DNA of 7,711 bases from Helicobacteraceae bacterium (GCA_003250175.1 QKHD01000370.1:1-7711), one strand, 5' to 3'. Numbered from the stretch's first letter, positions 1 through 6,279 are shown. Numbers and translations: made by a program. Notes: a model not told the origin generated them from the letters alone.

Positions 1-378
1 GTCACGGGCCCACTGCTCTTTGTACTCGAACTTCGCGGTATCGGGATGCTCGTAGTTGGCGGTGTCGAGGTAGTCGACGCCGGTTTTGGCGCAGGCTTCC
101 ATGATGGTGAGGTCTTGGTACGGCAGGGCCACGTTGATGACGATGGCGGGCTTGACGCTCTCGATCAGTTTAACCAGTTCGTCGACGCTGTCGGCGTCGA
201 CCTGGGCGGTTTTAACGGTGCCGCGGCCCATGGCCGCGACCTCTTCGGCGATCTCGTCGCACTTGGCTTTGGTTCGGCTGGCGAGGGTGATGTCGCTGAA
301 AGTGTCGCGGTTCATCGCGCATTTGTGAACGACGACGCGTCCGACGCCGCCGGCTCCGATAATGAGGGTAGTTGCCAT
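1..378 (-). CDS. Carboxynorspermidine synthase (saccharopine dehydrogenase family), N-terminal part, cut by the window edge
   Basis: Only the first 126 codons are present; the reading frame runs off the left edge, and the family is about 400 residues long. The protein opens with MATTLIIGAGGVG, a Rossmann nucleotide-binding loop (GAGGVG at residues 8-13) right at the N-terminus. The second strand ends in LASRTKAK (residues 32-39), the usual NADP-selecting region. Further on are INVALPYQDL (81-90) and VDYLDTANYE (101-110), typical of the saccharopine dehydrogenase-like enzymes that join aspartate semialdehyde to a diamine. In bacteria with this route the product is carboxynorspermidine or carboxyspermidine, later decarboxylated to the polyamine; it is a cytosolic enzyme. 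The ATG is supported by AAAGGA six bases upstream (minus strand, 390-385). It is divergent from ribH. A true saccharopine dehydrogenase (lysine metabolism) is the main alternative, less likely in this lineage. Confidence 0.85.
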   Translation of the reverse strand, partial: MATTLIIGAGGVGRVVVHKCAMNRDTFSDITLASRTKAKCDEIAEEVAAMGRGTVKTAQVDADSVDELVKLIESVKPAIVINVALPYQDLTIMEACAKTGVDYLDTANYEHPDTAKFEYKEQWARD

Positions 379-471
379 GGTAATTCCTTTGGGGATGATG
401 GGGCAAAACTCAAATCTAAAGCATGAGTGCCTTTGGCCGTATCAGCTTTACATGTGAATTCTGAGAGGGAG

Positions 472-500
472 ATTATACCCTATTCTTTTTGCACCTTCCA
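472..500 (-). promoter_or_regulatory. Promoter of the carboxynorspermidine synthase gene
   Basis: Read on the minus strand, 477-472 is a perfect TATAAT. The hexamer TGGAAG (500-495) lies 17 bases upstream and is a partial match to TTGACA. Transcription would start near 465, giving a leader of roughly 87 bases before the ATG at 378. No riboswitch-like fold was recognised in that leader. The -10 is convincing by sequence; the -35 is weak. Confidence 0.5.
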
Positions 501-524
501 TACTAATGTGGCATACGCTACAAT
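496..524 (+). promoter_or_regulatory. Putative promoter of the ribH-nusB-pyrF operon
   Basis: TACAAT at 519-524 is a one-mismatch -10 box. The -35 position 17 bases upstream (496-501, TTCCAT) is poor. Transcription would start near 531, leaving about 22 bases to the ribH ATG, which is preceded by AGGGA (543-547). A short inverted repeat, TACGC (514-518) and GCGTA (526-530), brackets the -10 hexamer and could be an operator. No FMN riboswitch fits in the space between promoter and gene. Confidence 0.4.
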
Positions 525-552
525 TGCGTAACGATTCACTAAAGGGAAAGCC

Positions 553-1014
553 ATGATTATCGAGGGAAATCTTAGCCTTAACGGCAGCGAAAAGGTCGCT
601 GTTATCAACGCACGTTTTAACCACATCATCACCGACCGTCTGGTCGAGGGTGCGAAAGACTCCTTTATTCGCCACGGCGGCAAGGAAGAGAACCTGGACA
701 TTATCCTTGTCCCCGGCGCGTTCGAACTGCCCCTGGCACTGAAAAAAGTCCTCGACGGCGGAAAATACGACGCCGTCTGCTGCCTGGGCGCGGTCATCCG
801 CGGCTCCACACCGCACTTTGACTACATCTCCGCCGAGACCACCAAAGGGATCGCCTCTGCAGCACTGCAATCCGGTAAACCGGTTGCCTTCGGTGTGCTT
901 ACCACCGACACCATCGAGCAGGCGATTGAACGCGCCGGCAGCAAGGTCGGCAACAAGGGCGCCGAAGCGATGACCACCATCATCGAGATGCTCAACCTTT
1001 ATAAAAAGCTCTAA
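553..1014 (+). CDS. ribH: 6,7-dimethyl-8-ribityllumazine synthase
   Basis: This cytosolic enzyme condenses 5-amino-6-ribitylamino-uracil with 3,4-dihydroxy-2-butanone 4-phosphate to give lumazine, the penultimate step of riboflavin synthesis. The 153-residue length is normal for the family. Recognisable motifs are ARFN (20-23, pyrimidine binding), VPGAFELP (53-60), GAVIRGSTPHFDYI (79-92, phosphate binding, with the catalytic His at 88), PVAFGVLTTDT (110-120) and R127 with NKGAEA (134-139). It starts at ATG 553 with AGGGA a few bases upstream. It is the first gene of a compact ribH-nusB-pyrF cluster; in many Campylobacterota kdsA sits just before ribH, but here the upstream neighbour is a divergent gene. 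The family forms 60-mer or pentameric shells; which form applies here cannot be told from sequence. Confidence 0.97.
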   Translation: MIIEGNLSLNGSEKVAVINARFNHIITDRLVEGAKDSFIRHGGKEENLDIILVPGAFELPLALKKVLDGGKYDAVCCLGAVIRGSTPHFDYISAETTKGIASAALQSGKPVAFGVLTTDTIEQAIERAGSKVGNKGAEAMTTIIEMLNLYKKL

Positions 1015-1017
1015 TCA

Positions 1018-1416
1018 GTGGCAACCCGAACCGACGCACGCATCGCTGTGGTGAGCATTCTCTTTGCTCTCGACAGCGGCAATGACAATGCCCTGAAAAA
1101 CAAAGACGGCATCTACGAAGAGAAAAAGATCCGCAACAAGCAGCGCGAGTTTGCGGACAACCTTTTAGACGGTGTCATGGCCAACATCAACACCGTGGAC
1201 GAGATGATCGTCGCCCACCTCAAAGACTGGGATTATGACCGTATCGGCAAGGTGGAAAAGGCGATTTTGCGCCTGGGTGTCTATGAGCTGACCGAGACGG
1301 AAACCGACAAGCCGATCATCATCAACGAAGCGCTGAACATGGCCAAAGACCTCTGTGCCGACGAGTCCCACAAGTTTATCAACGGTCTTCTCGACAAGAT
1401 CGCCAAGGGCGAATAA
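1018..1416 (+). CDS. nusB: Transcription antitermination protein NusB
   Basis: NusB binds boxA RNA together with ribosomal protein S10 (NusE) and helps RNA polymerase read through rRNA operons. The 132-residue, all-helical protein matches the family in length and layout: TRTDARIAVVSILFALD at the N-terminus (the conserved RxxA helix), REFADNLLDGV in the middle, then KVEKAILRLGVYEL, PIIINEALNMAKDL and the C-terminal ADESHKFINGLLDKIAK, which are the standard NusB signatures. The start is GTG at 1018, three bases after the ribH stop. No convincing Shine-Dalgarno sequence precedes it, which suggests translational coupling to ribH. No in-frame ATG matches the family start better. Confidence 0.95.
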   Translation: MATRTDARIAVVSILFALDSGNDNALKNKDGIYEEKKIRNKQREFADNLLDGVMANINTVDEMIVAHLKDWDYDRIGKVEKAILRLGVYELTETETDKPIIINEALNMAKDLCADESHKFINGLLDKIAKGE

Positions 1417-2100
1417 GTGGAACTCTGCCTCGCCCTCGACCTTCCCAGCCAGGAAGAAAACCTCGCTTTAGCCAACCAGCTTAAAGATTTCGATATCTGG
1501 CTGAAAGTGGGCCTCCGGAGCTACATCCGCGACGGGCGGGAGTTTCTCGAAGCGCTCAAGGCGATTAATCCGGAGTTTAAGATTTTCCTCGATCTGAAAC
1601 TCTACGACATTCCCAACACCATGGCCGATGCCGCCGAAAGTATCGCAGCGCTGCCCATTGATATGTTTAACGTCCACGCCAGCGCAGGCCGCGAAGCAAT
1701 GGAGACCGTCATGGCCCGCCTTGGCAATGGCAAACGCCCCCTGGTTTTGGCCGTCACGGCCTTGACCAGCTTTGATGAATCAGGCTTTCAGGCCGTCTAC
1801 GGCGAAGGGATCGCCGCCAAGGCAGCCCAGTTCGCCCAGGACGCCCACGCCTCCGGACTCGACGGCGTCGTCTGCTCCGTACACGAGAGCCTGGATATTA
1901 AGTCCAAAACCGCTGACGGGTTTATTACCCTGACGCCGGGTATCCGTCCGGAGGGCAGCAGCAGCGACGATCAAAAGCGTATCGCCACCCCGGCGGTCGC
2001 CACGGAAAACAAAGTCGACTTTATCGTTGTCGGGCGCCCCATTTACAAAGCGGAAGACCCCGCGAAAATTACGGCGGAAATCCTCGCTTCAATCAAATAA
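1417..2100 (+). CDS. pyrF: Orotidine 5'-phosphate decarboxylase
   Basis: PyrF decarboxylates OMP to UMP, the last step of de novo pyrimidine synthesis, in the cytosol. The 227-residue protein has the family TIM-barrel landmarks: ALDLP at the start (Asp8), LKVG (Lys30), and FLDLKLYDIPNT holding the Asp59-Lys61-Asp64 catalytic array, whose partner Asp comes from the second subunit. Also present are NVHASAG (85-91), ALTS (115-118), TPGIRPEG (173-180) and VGRPI (205-209), with Arg207 gripping the phosphate. Translation starts at GTG 1417, directly after the nusB TAA with no spacer; AAGGG (1405-1409) inside nusB is a plausible ribosome site. It is the last gene of the cluster. No clear terminator hairpin follows before the tRNA promoter. 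Confidence 0.97.
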   Translation: MELCLALDLPSQEENLALANQLKDFDIWLKVGLRSYIRDGREFLEALKAINPEFKIFLDLKLYDIPNTMADAAESIAALPIDMFNVHASAGREAMETVMARLGNGKRPLVLAVTALTSFDESGFQAVYGEGIAAKAAQFAQDAHASGLDGVVCSVHESLDIKSKTADGFITLTPGIRPEGSSSDDQKRIATPAVATENKVDFIVVGRPIYKAEDPAKITAEILASIK

Positions 2101-2128
2101 GTTAAGCGTGATTTTATAGACTGCGGTT

Positions 2129-2134
2129 TATAAT
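2129..2134 (+). promoter_or_regulatory. -10 box of the tRNA-Ser promoter
   Basis: A perfect TATAAT lies 16 bases upstream of the tRNA 5' end, so transcription should start about 10 bases before the mature tRNA. No recognisable -35 hexamer lies 16-18 bases further upstream. Spacing and sequence suit a dedicated tRNA promoter placed right after the pyrF stop. Confidence 0.55.
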
Positions 2135-2150
2135 TGCGCTTCTTCATTGC

Positions 2151-2241
2151 GGATAGGTGGGTGAGTGGCTGAAACCACACCCCTGCTAAGGGTGCATATC
2201 CTAACCGGGTATCGAGGGTTCGAATCCCTCCCCGTGCGCCA
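2151..2241 (+). tRNA. tRNA-Ser (anticodon GCT), with an imperfect acceptor stem
   Basis: This is a class II tRNA reading AGC and AGU. The D arm is GGT (2160-2162) with ACC (2174-2176). The anticodon arm is CACCC (2178-2182) with GGGTG (2190-2194), loop CTGCTAA and anticodon GCT at 2185-2187. A long variable arm pairs ATATCC (2196-2201) with GGGTAT (2207-2212). The T arm is GAGGG/CCCTC around TTCGAAT (2219-2225). The discriminator G (2238) and an encoded CCA (2239-2241) follow. The oddity is the acceptor stem: GGATAGG (2151-2157) faces CCCGTGC (2231-2237), giving four Watson-Crick pairs, one T-G wobble, and mismatches G-G at pair 2 and A-C at pair 5. The rest is so regular that the identity is secure; whether this copy is fully functional is less so. 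Confidence 0.87.
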
Positions 2242-2283
2242 CTTCTTTTAAAATCACTCAATTTTCACTAAGTCTCACCCCAG

Positions 2284-2289
2284 TACAAT
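2284..2289 (+). promoter_or_regulatory. Possible -10 box for the following hypothetical gene
   Basis: TACAAT is one mismatch from consensus and lies in an AT-rich gap, 46 bases before the ATG at 2335. The -35 region (around 2261-2266, ATTTTC) is poor. Read-through from the tRNA promoter is an alternative source of transcript, since no terminator is visible after the tRNA. Confidence 0.3.
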
Positions 2290-2334
2290 AAATCACTTTT
2301 GAAAAAGAACCTATATCAATCGGGGAGTATACAC

Positions 2335-2763
2335 ATGGCCATCGACTATACCCAGTTATTTACCAAACTCATCTCCGGATGCAAGCTCACTCCGGACGGC
2401 GGTGCTTCTTTTGTCGAATTTGACCCAGGTTACAAAAATCCTTTCCGTCATATCACCGGGCAAAAACAAAACCTTCCCATGGACGAACTCTGGTCCCATA
2501 CGGAGTGGGAGCACTACGTTGACACCGAGCGCAAACTGGTCTTTAAAGCATGGCTGGAAAAAGAGGGGGTACTGGAAGGTTTCCTCTCCCAGGGCAAGCC
2601 GGAGCGCACCCTCGATACGGCTCCGGGCCTGTGGCTCGGCTACTCCAACTCCAAGATTTTTTCCTGGGTCGATACGGAAGAGGGCTTTGCCTTTTGGGAC
2701 AACATCAATAACAAATGGCAGGTTGCCATCAACCACCACGCTGTCGTTGAGAGCGGTTTTTAA
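2335..2763 (+). CDS. Hypothetical protein, 142 residues, tryptophan-rich
   Basis: I do not recognise this protein. ATG 2335 is chosen because GGGGAG (2322-2327) sits seven bases upstream; the frame could be extended to TTG 2299 (12 more residues), but no ribosome site precedes that codon. There is no signal peptide and no membrane segment, so it is probably cytosolic. The protein has seven tryptophans (53, 58, 73, 100, 111, 121, 128) and many other aromatics, with stretches such as MDELWSHTEWEHY, TAPGLWLGYSN and GFAFWDNINNKWQVAINHH. The alternation in the C-terminal half suggests beta strands. It has one Cys (16) and no evident metal or nucleotide motif. It stands alone between the tRNA and a convergent hydrolase gene. 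Codon use resembles its neighbours, so there is no sign of recent transfer. Confidence 0.8.
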   Translation: MAIDYTQLFTKLISGCKLTPDGGASFVEFDPGYKNPFRHITGQKQNLPMDELWSHTEWEHYVDTERKLVFKAWLEKEGVLEGFLSQGKPERTLDTAPGLWLGYSNSKIFSWVDTEEGFAFWDNINNKWQVAINHHAVVESGF

Positions 2764-2778
2764 TTAGTTTGATTGAAG

Positions 2779-2796
2779 GAGTGCCGGCTGGCACTC
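2779..2796. terminator. Hairpin between convergent genes, possible two-way terminator
   Basis: GAGTGCC (2779-2785) and GGCACTC (2790-2796) form a perfect 7-bp stem around the loop GGCT. It lies between the stop of the hypothetical gene (2763) and the stop of the convergent hydrolase gene (2807), where a shared terminator is expected. Neither side has a proper U-tract: plus-strand RNA continues AGATGGGG and minus-strand RNA continues CTTCAATC. Intrinsic termination would therefore be weak, and the hairpin may mainly protect 3' ends. Confidence 0.4.
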
Positions 2797-2806
2797 AGAT
2801 GGGGAT

Positions 2807-3577
2807 TTAGAAGCTAAACTTCTGCCCTTTTTCCACAAAGCCCGCAAAGCCGTCGGCCTTGGCGTCGGGGAGCTGTCCGGGCTGGTAGTGGTAGAGCCAC
2901 ATTTTTGCCTTGAACTCATCGGGCAGGGTTTTGAGGTCCTGGTAGTTGGCGTGGACACCGCTTTTATAGGGGCTGGTTTCGCAGTCTTGGTAGATGATGT
3001 CGGCCATTTTGTAAAAGTCCAGAATCTGATTGGGTGCATGCTGGGTGTCGCCGGTGAAGAAGATTTTGGTTTTATTGAGCGTAAAAAGCAGCCCGTAGCT
3101 GGGCACGATGGCAAAGCCGTTCATAATGTGAACGGTCTGTACCAGCTGAAAGTCGACGCCGCTCCATTTAAAGGTGCAGTTGGCGTCGATGGGTTTGACG
3201 CTAAAGTAGCTTTCCAGATTGACAATATCCCCCTGAATCGACCCCATGGCGGCCTGAAGGCCGTTTTCCCACACCTGCTGCACCAGACTTTTACTCAGAA
3301 AAAGATTGGGTTTTTCCACGGTTGGGTCAAACATGGAGGTAAATCCGAAGTACTCCAGCCCCTGGGCATGATCGCCGTGGCAGTGGGAGATGTAGATGCC
3401 GTTGTTGGGTCCGCAGAAGTCGCGGTAGCTAAGGCCCTGTTCGTACATGGCGTGGCGCACGTCGCTTCCGGCATCGATTAAGAGCCGATGGCCTTTTTCG
3501 TTTTCAAGGTAGAGATTAGATTGCCAGTTTCCGCCCACGGTAAAGGCGCTCCCGGTTCCTAAAAATGTCAGTGTCAT
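2807..3577 (-). CDS. MBL-fold (metallo-beta-lactamase superfamily) hydrolase, RNase Z-like
   Basis: This 256-residue protein begins with MTLTFLGTGSAF, the first strand and GTGSA turn seen in RNase Z and PhnP-type MBL enzymes. The metal motif SHCHGDHAQGLEYFG (64-78) supplies His65, His67, Asp69 and His70. Other candidate metal or catalytic residues are His150 (TVHIMNG), Asp177 in FFTGDTQ (173-179), His209 and His230 (WLYHYQPG). There is no signal peptide, so it is cytosolic. Two zinc or iron ions and phosphoester or similar hydrolysis are expected from the family; the substrate is unknown. The RNase Z exosite arm is not evident, and a housekeeping RNase Z would normally be a separate gene, so I do not call it rnz. 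AAAGAG (minus strand, 3588-3583) lies five bases before the ATG. It is a single-gene unit, convergent with the hypothetical gene and divergent from the kinase. Confidence 0.88.
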   Translation of the reverse strand: MTLTFLGTGSAFTVGGNWQSNLYLENEKGHRLLIDAGSDVRHAMYEQGLSYRDFCGPNNGIYISHCHGDHAQGLEYFGFTSMFDPTVEKPNLFLSKSLVQQVWENGLQAAMGSIQGDIVNLESYFSVKPIDANCTFKWSGVDFQLVQTVHIMNGFAIVPSYGLLFTLNKTKIFFTGDTQHAPNQILDFYKMADIIYQDCETSPYKSGVHANYQDLKTLPDEFKAKMWLYHYQPGQLPDAKADGFAGFVEKGQKFSF

Positions 3578-3604
3578 GGCAGCTCTTTAAAGATAAGTTA
3601 GTTC

Positions 3605-3640
3605 ATTATACGACACCCTTCTTAAAAGGTTTTATAAAAC
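3605..3640 (-). promoter_or_regulatory. Promoter of the MBL hydrolase gene with an overlapping palindrome
   Basis: On the minus strand, 3610-3605 is a perfect TATAAT preceded by TGTCG, placing the transcript start near 3598, about 20 bases before the ATG. The -35 position (3633-3628) reads AAAACC, a poor match. A perfect 12-bp palindrome, GTTTTATAAAAC (3629-3640), covers that -35 region and could bind a repressor or activator; in such AT-rich DNA it may also be chance. Confidence 0.5.
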
Positions 3641-3684
3641 TTAAATCCATTCACACGGATAAGTAAAACTTTTGTAAGATGGCT

Positions 3685-3690
3685 CATAAT
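3685..3690 (+). promoter_or_regulatory. Possible -10 box for the histidine kinase gene
   Basis: CATAAT, one mismatch from TATAAT, lies 20 bases before the kinase ATG within an AT-rich gap; no good -35 is placed correctly. If used, the start would be near 3697 and the leader very short. ATTCACA occurs twice nearby (3649-3655 and 3691-3697), which may be chance. Confidence 0.3.
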
Positions 3691-3710
3691 ATTCACAGGC
3701 GACCTAGAGC

Positions 3711-6179
3711 ATGAATGATTTCGCGTACCTTTTTGAGTTTGTCAACGATCTTCCCGTCGGTATTGCACGGGCGGATGCTACGGGTACGTTACCCAACCAT
3801 TACAACAGCTATTTTTTAGAGATGTTCGGATGGGAAAGCTCCCAGATTGACACTCTGGAAAAATGGTTCGCCTTCGCCTATCCGGATCCGGTCTATCGGG
3901 CCGACGTGCAACAGCGCTGGGATGCGATGATCAACGATGCCGAATCCCAGAACAAACCCCACTCCTATCCCATCATTGTCAAAGTCGCCTGCCGCAACGG
4001 CGATGTCAAGTGGTGCGAAGCCCGTTATTACCGAAAAGGAACCTTCGTATACGGGGTCTTTACCGATATTACCACCCAAAAAGAGCACGAACACCGTCTT
4101 GAAGATACCCTCAGACAACTACAAAAATCTCAAAAAGTGGCCAAGCTGGGGATCTGGGAGCTGGATCTCCGGAGCAATAATCTAAGCTGGACCGAAGAGA
4201 TTTTTGATATTTTCGAACTGGACAAAGCGACGTTTCAGCCTTCCTACGAAGCCTTTTTGGGGGTGATCCATCCTGAAGACCGGCGGAAGGTGGCCGATGC
4301 CTACAATAACTCTTTGGTGACCAAGGAGAAGTATCAGATCACCCACCGCCTGCTGATGCCGGACGGCCGGGTCAAATGGGTCGAAGAGCAGTGTGATACG
4401 GAGTTTGATGCCGAGGGCAGTGCGTTGCGCTCCATTGGAACGGTCTATAACATTACCGAGCAGAAGCTGGCCGAAGAAAAATACCGCAAAGAAGAGGCCT
4501 TCCGGAAGAAAAACGAAAAACGCCTCGAGATGCTTTTGGAGCTTAACAAGCAGGCCCCCAAACTCTCCGAAGAGGAGCTCGCCCATGCGGCACTCGATAT
4601 TGCGGTGGAGATTACCGAGAGCAAAATCGGGTATCTGCATACGGTTCATGATGACCAAAATCACATTACCCTGTTAACATGGAATAACGAGGCACTCAAC
4701 CACTGTAAAACGGTACACGATAGCCACTATCCGTTGGAAAGTGCGGGAATATGGGCCGATGCGGCCAGGCTGAAACGGGTCGTGGTTCATAACGATTACG
4801 AGACCGCCGAAGGAAAAAAAGGCCTGCCCCAGGGGCATTTTACCGTGGTGCGCCACATGAGTGCCCCTGTACTCGACGGTGACAGTGTCCGGATGATTGT
4901 AGGTGTGGGAAACAAGCCGGAGCACTACACCGATTTCGACGAGAAACTTTTGCAGATGACCGCAGACGACATCGAAAAATTTCTTATGCGAAAACGGGCA
5001 GAGACGGATGCTTTGCAGCGGAAAGAGGCCTTGCAAAAACAAAAAGAGGAGTTTGAAACCATCTTCAAACTCTCCCGTGACGGCATTGCCATCGTCGACC
5101 TGGAGACGAATTTTCTTGATTTTAACGATATCTACATGGAACTCTCCGGATACACCAGAGAAGAGCTGATGCAGCAGTCATGCATTAAATTAAGTGCTCC
5201 CGCATACGTCGAGCAGGCAAGGGTGGCTGTTGCGACAGCGCTGGAAAAAGGCTACATCGAGAACTTTGAGAAAATGTGCCTGCGCAAGGACGGCAAAGAG
5301 CTGATCGTGAGCATGTCCATCGCCCTTCTGCCCGACGGCAAGCGATTTTTGGTCAATACCAAAGATGTATCCGAAGACTACCACCTGCGGGAAAAACTCA
5401 AAGAGACCAACGAAACCCTGGAAAAACGGGTCGAAGAGGAGCTGGAAAAGCGGGAGCGCCAGCAGAAAATGATGCTGGAACAGTCCCGCTTTGCCCTTAT
5501 GGGCGAGATGCTGAGCGCCATTGCCCACCAGTGGCGCCAACCCCTTAGCTCTATCGGGCTGATTATCCAGGATTTTGCGGATGCCTACGAATATGGCGAG
5601 CTGAATAAAAGCTATCTGGACGAAAATGTTACGATGGCGCTGGGGCAGATTCGTTTTATGTCCGATACGATCAACGACTTCAGTAATTTCTTCAAACCCA
5701 ATAAGGAAAAAGAGCACTTTACGATCCAAGAATCCCTCAAAGAGGTCAACTCCCTGATCGGCGTCCAGCTAAAATCAAAGAAAATCACGCTGCAGCTTAG
5801 TGCCGGAGATTTTGAAGTCTACGGCTATAAAAGAAGCCTCAGCCAGGTCTTTTTAAATATTATCAACAATGCTAAAGATGCCATTTTAGAACGCCAGATG
5901 AAGTTTCCGGAGCACGAAGGAGTCATCTCCGTCGAAGTCGTTGACGGGCCCTTTAAAAAGGTGATTATCGAAGATAACGGCGTCGGTATTCCTGACGAGA
6001 TCATGGATAAAATTTTTAATCCCTACTTCTCATCCAAATTTGCCGCGCAAGGGACGGGAATCGGTCTTTACATGTCCCGCATGATCATCGAAGAGCACCA
6101 TTACGGGCGGATTCTGGCCGAAAATTCTCCGAGGGGGGCGCGGTTTATTATTGAGTTTAACAAGGAACCGGTCAGCTAA
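3711..6179 (+). CDS. Soluble PAS-PAS-GAF-PAS sensor histidine kinase
   Basis: The 822-residue protein has no signal peptide or membrane segment, so it should sense a cytoplasmic signal. Domains in order: PAS 1 (about 5-122, ending VFTDITTQK); PAS 2 (about 142-253, with the PAS_3/PAC motif GRVKWVEE and IGTVYNITEQK); a linker helix; GAF (about 275-425, with VVRHMSAPVLDG and IVGVGNKPEHYTDFDEK); PAS 3 (about 445-555); a charged coiled coil (555-592); a dimerisation/phospho-acceptor helix with AHQWRQPLSS, phospho-acceptor His606; and an ATPase domain with the N box NIINNAKDA (716-724), G1 EDNGVGIP (754-761), F box FNPYFSSK (769-776) and G2 GTGIGLYMS (781-789). All catalytic boxes are intact. There is no receiver domain and no response regulator gene beside it, so it is an orphan here. 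The ribosome site before ATG 3711 is weak (CTAGAGC). The signal bound by the PAS and GAF domains cannot be read from sequence; no haem or flavin signature is recognised. Confidence 0.95.
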   Translation: MNDFAYLFEFVNDLPVGIARADATGTLPNHYNSYFLEMFGWESSQIDTLEKWFAFAYPDPVYRADVQQRWDAMINDAESQNKPHSYPIIVKVACRNGDVKWCEARYYRKGTFVYGVFTDITTQKEHEHRLEDTLRQLQKSQKVAKLGIWELDLRSNNLSWTEEIFDIFELDKATFQPSYEAFLGVIHPEDRRKVADAYNNSLVTKEKYQITHRLLMPDGRVKWVEEQCDTEFDAEGSALRSIGTVYNITEQKLAEEKYRKEEAFRKKNEKRLEMLLELNKQAPKLSEEELAHAALDIAVEITESKIGYLHTVHDDQNHITLLTWNNEALNHCKTVHDSHYPLESAGIWADAARLKRVVVHNDYETAEGKKGLPQGHFTVVRHMSAPVLDGDSVRMIVGVGNKPEHYTDFDEKLLQMTADDIEKFLMRKRAETDALQRKEALQKQKEEFETIFKLSRDGIAIVDLETNFLDFNDIYMELSGYTREELMQQSCIKLSAPAYVEQARVAVATALEKGYIENFEKMCLRKDGKELIVSMSIALLPDGKRFLVNTKDVSEDYHLREKLKETNETLEKRVEEELEKRERQQKMMLEQSRFALMGEMLSAIAHQWRQPLSSIGLIIQDFADAYEYGELNKSYLDENVTMALGQIRFMSDTINDFSNFFKPNKEKEHFTIQESLKEVNSLIGVQLKSKKITLQLSAGDFEVYGYKRSLSQVFLNIINNAKDAILERQMKFPEHEGVISVEVVDGPFKKVIIEDNGVGIPDEIMDKIFNPYFSSKFAAQGTGIGLYMSRMIIEEHHYGRILAENSPRGARFIIEFNKEPVS

Positions 6180-6279
6180 AACAGCCGTTCGATAATCCAA
6201 AGTGTATTACCGATTATTTACATTCTTTGACCCAAATCATGGTAGGATGCTCCCCAAATGACGTCAGGCAGGAGTATAC

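Noticed and set aside
46..426. A 126-codon plus-strand open frame opposite the carboxynorspermidine synthase gene
   Set aside because: Glycine- and aspartate-rich translation typical of the mirror frame of a GC-biased gene; the minus-strand frame has clear family motifs and a ribosome site.
379..552. FMN riboswitch upstream of ribH
   Set aside because: The predicted leader is only about 20 bases and no conserved RFN-element segments are visible.
2322..2333. The string GGAGTATAC shared by the leaders at 2324-2332 and 6271-6279
   Set aside because: Mostly a shared Shine-Dalgarno core; nine bases in two places is too little to call a regulatory repeat.
2299..2334. TTG start giving 12 extra residues on the hypothetical protein
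   Set aside because: No Shine-Dalgarno upstream of the TTG, whereas GGGGAG is well placed for ATG 2335.
2242..2334. Integrated element or attachment site after the tRNA 3' end
   Set aside because: No integrase, no direct copy of the tRNA 3' end elsewhere in the window, and native-looking genes on both sides.
2888..3481. A 197-codon plus-strand open frame opposite the MBL gene
   Set aside because: It lies wholly inside the MBL coding sequence, has valine/glycine-rich low-information translation and no family motif, so it is a shadow frame.
5190..5729. A 179-codon minus-strand open frame opposite the kinase
   Set aside because: Phenylalanine/leucine-rich mirror of the coiled-coil and HisKA region; no ribosome site or motif.
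6227..6248. TTGACC and TAGGAT as a promoter for the efflux lipoprotein
   Set aside because: The hexamers are separated by only 10 bases, too short for a sigma-70 promoter.
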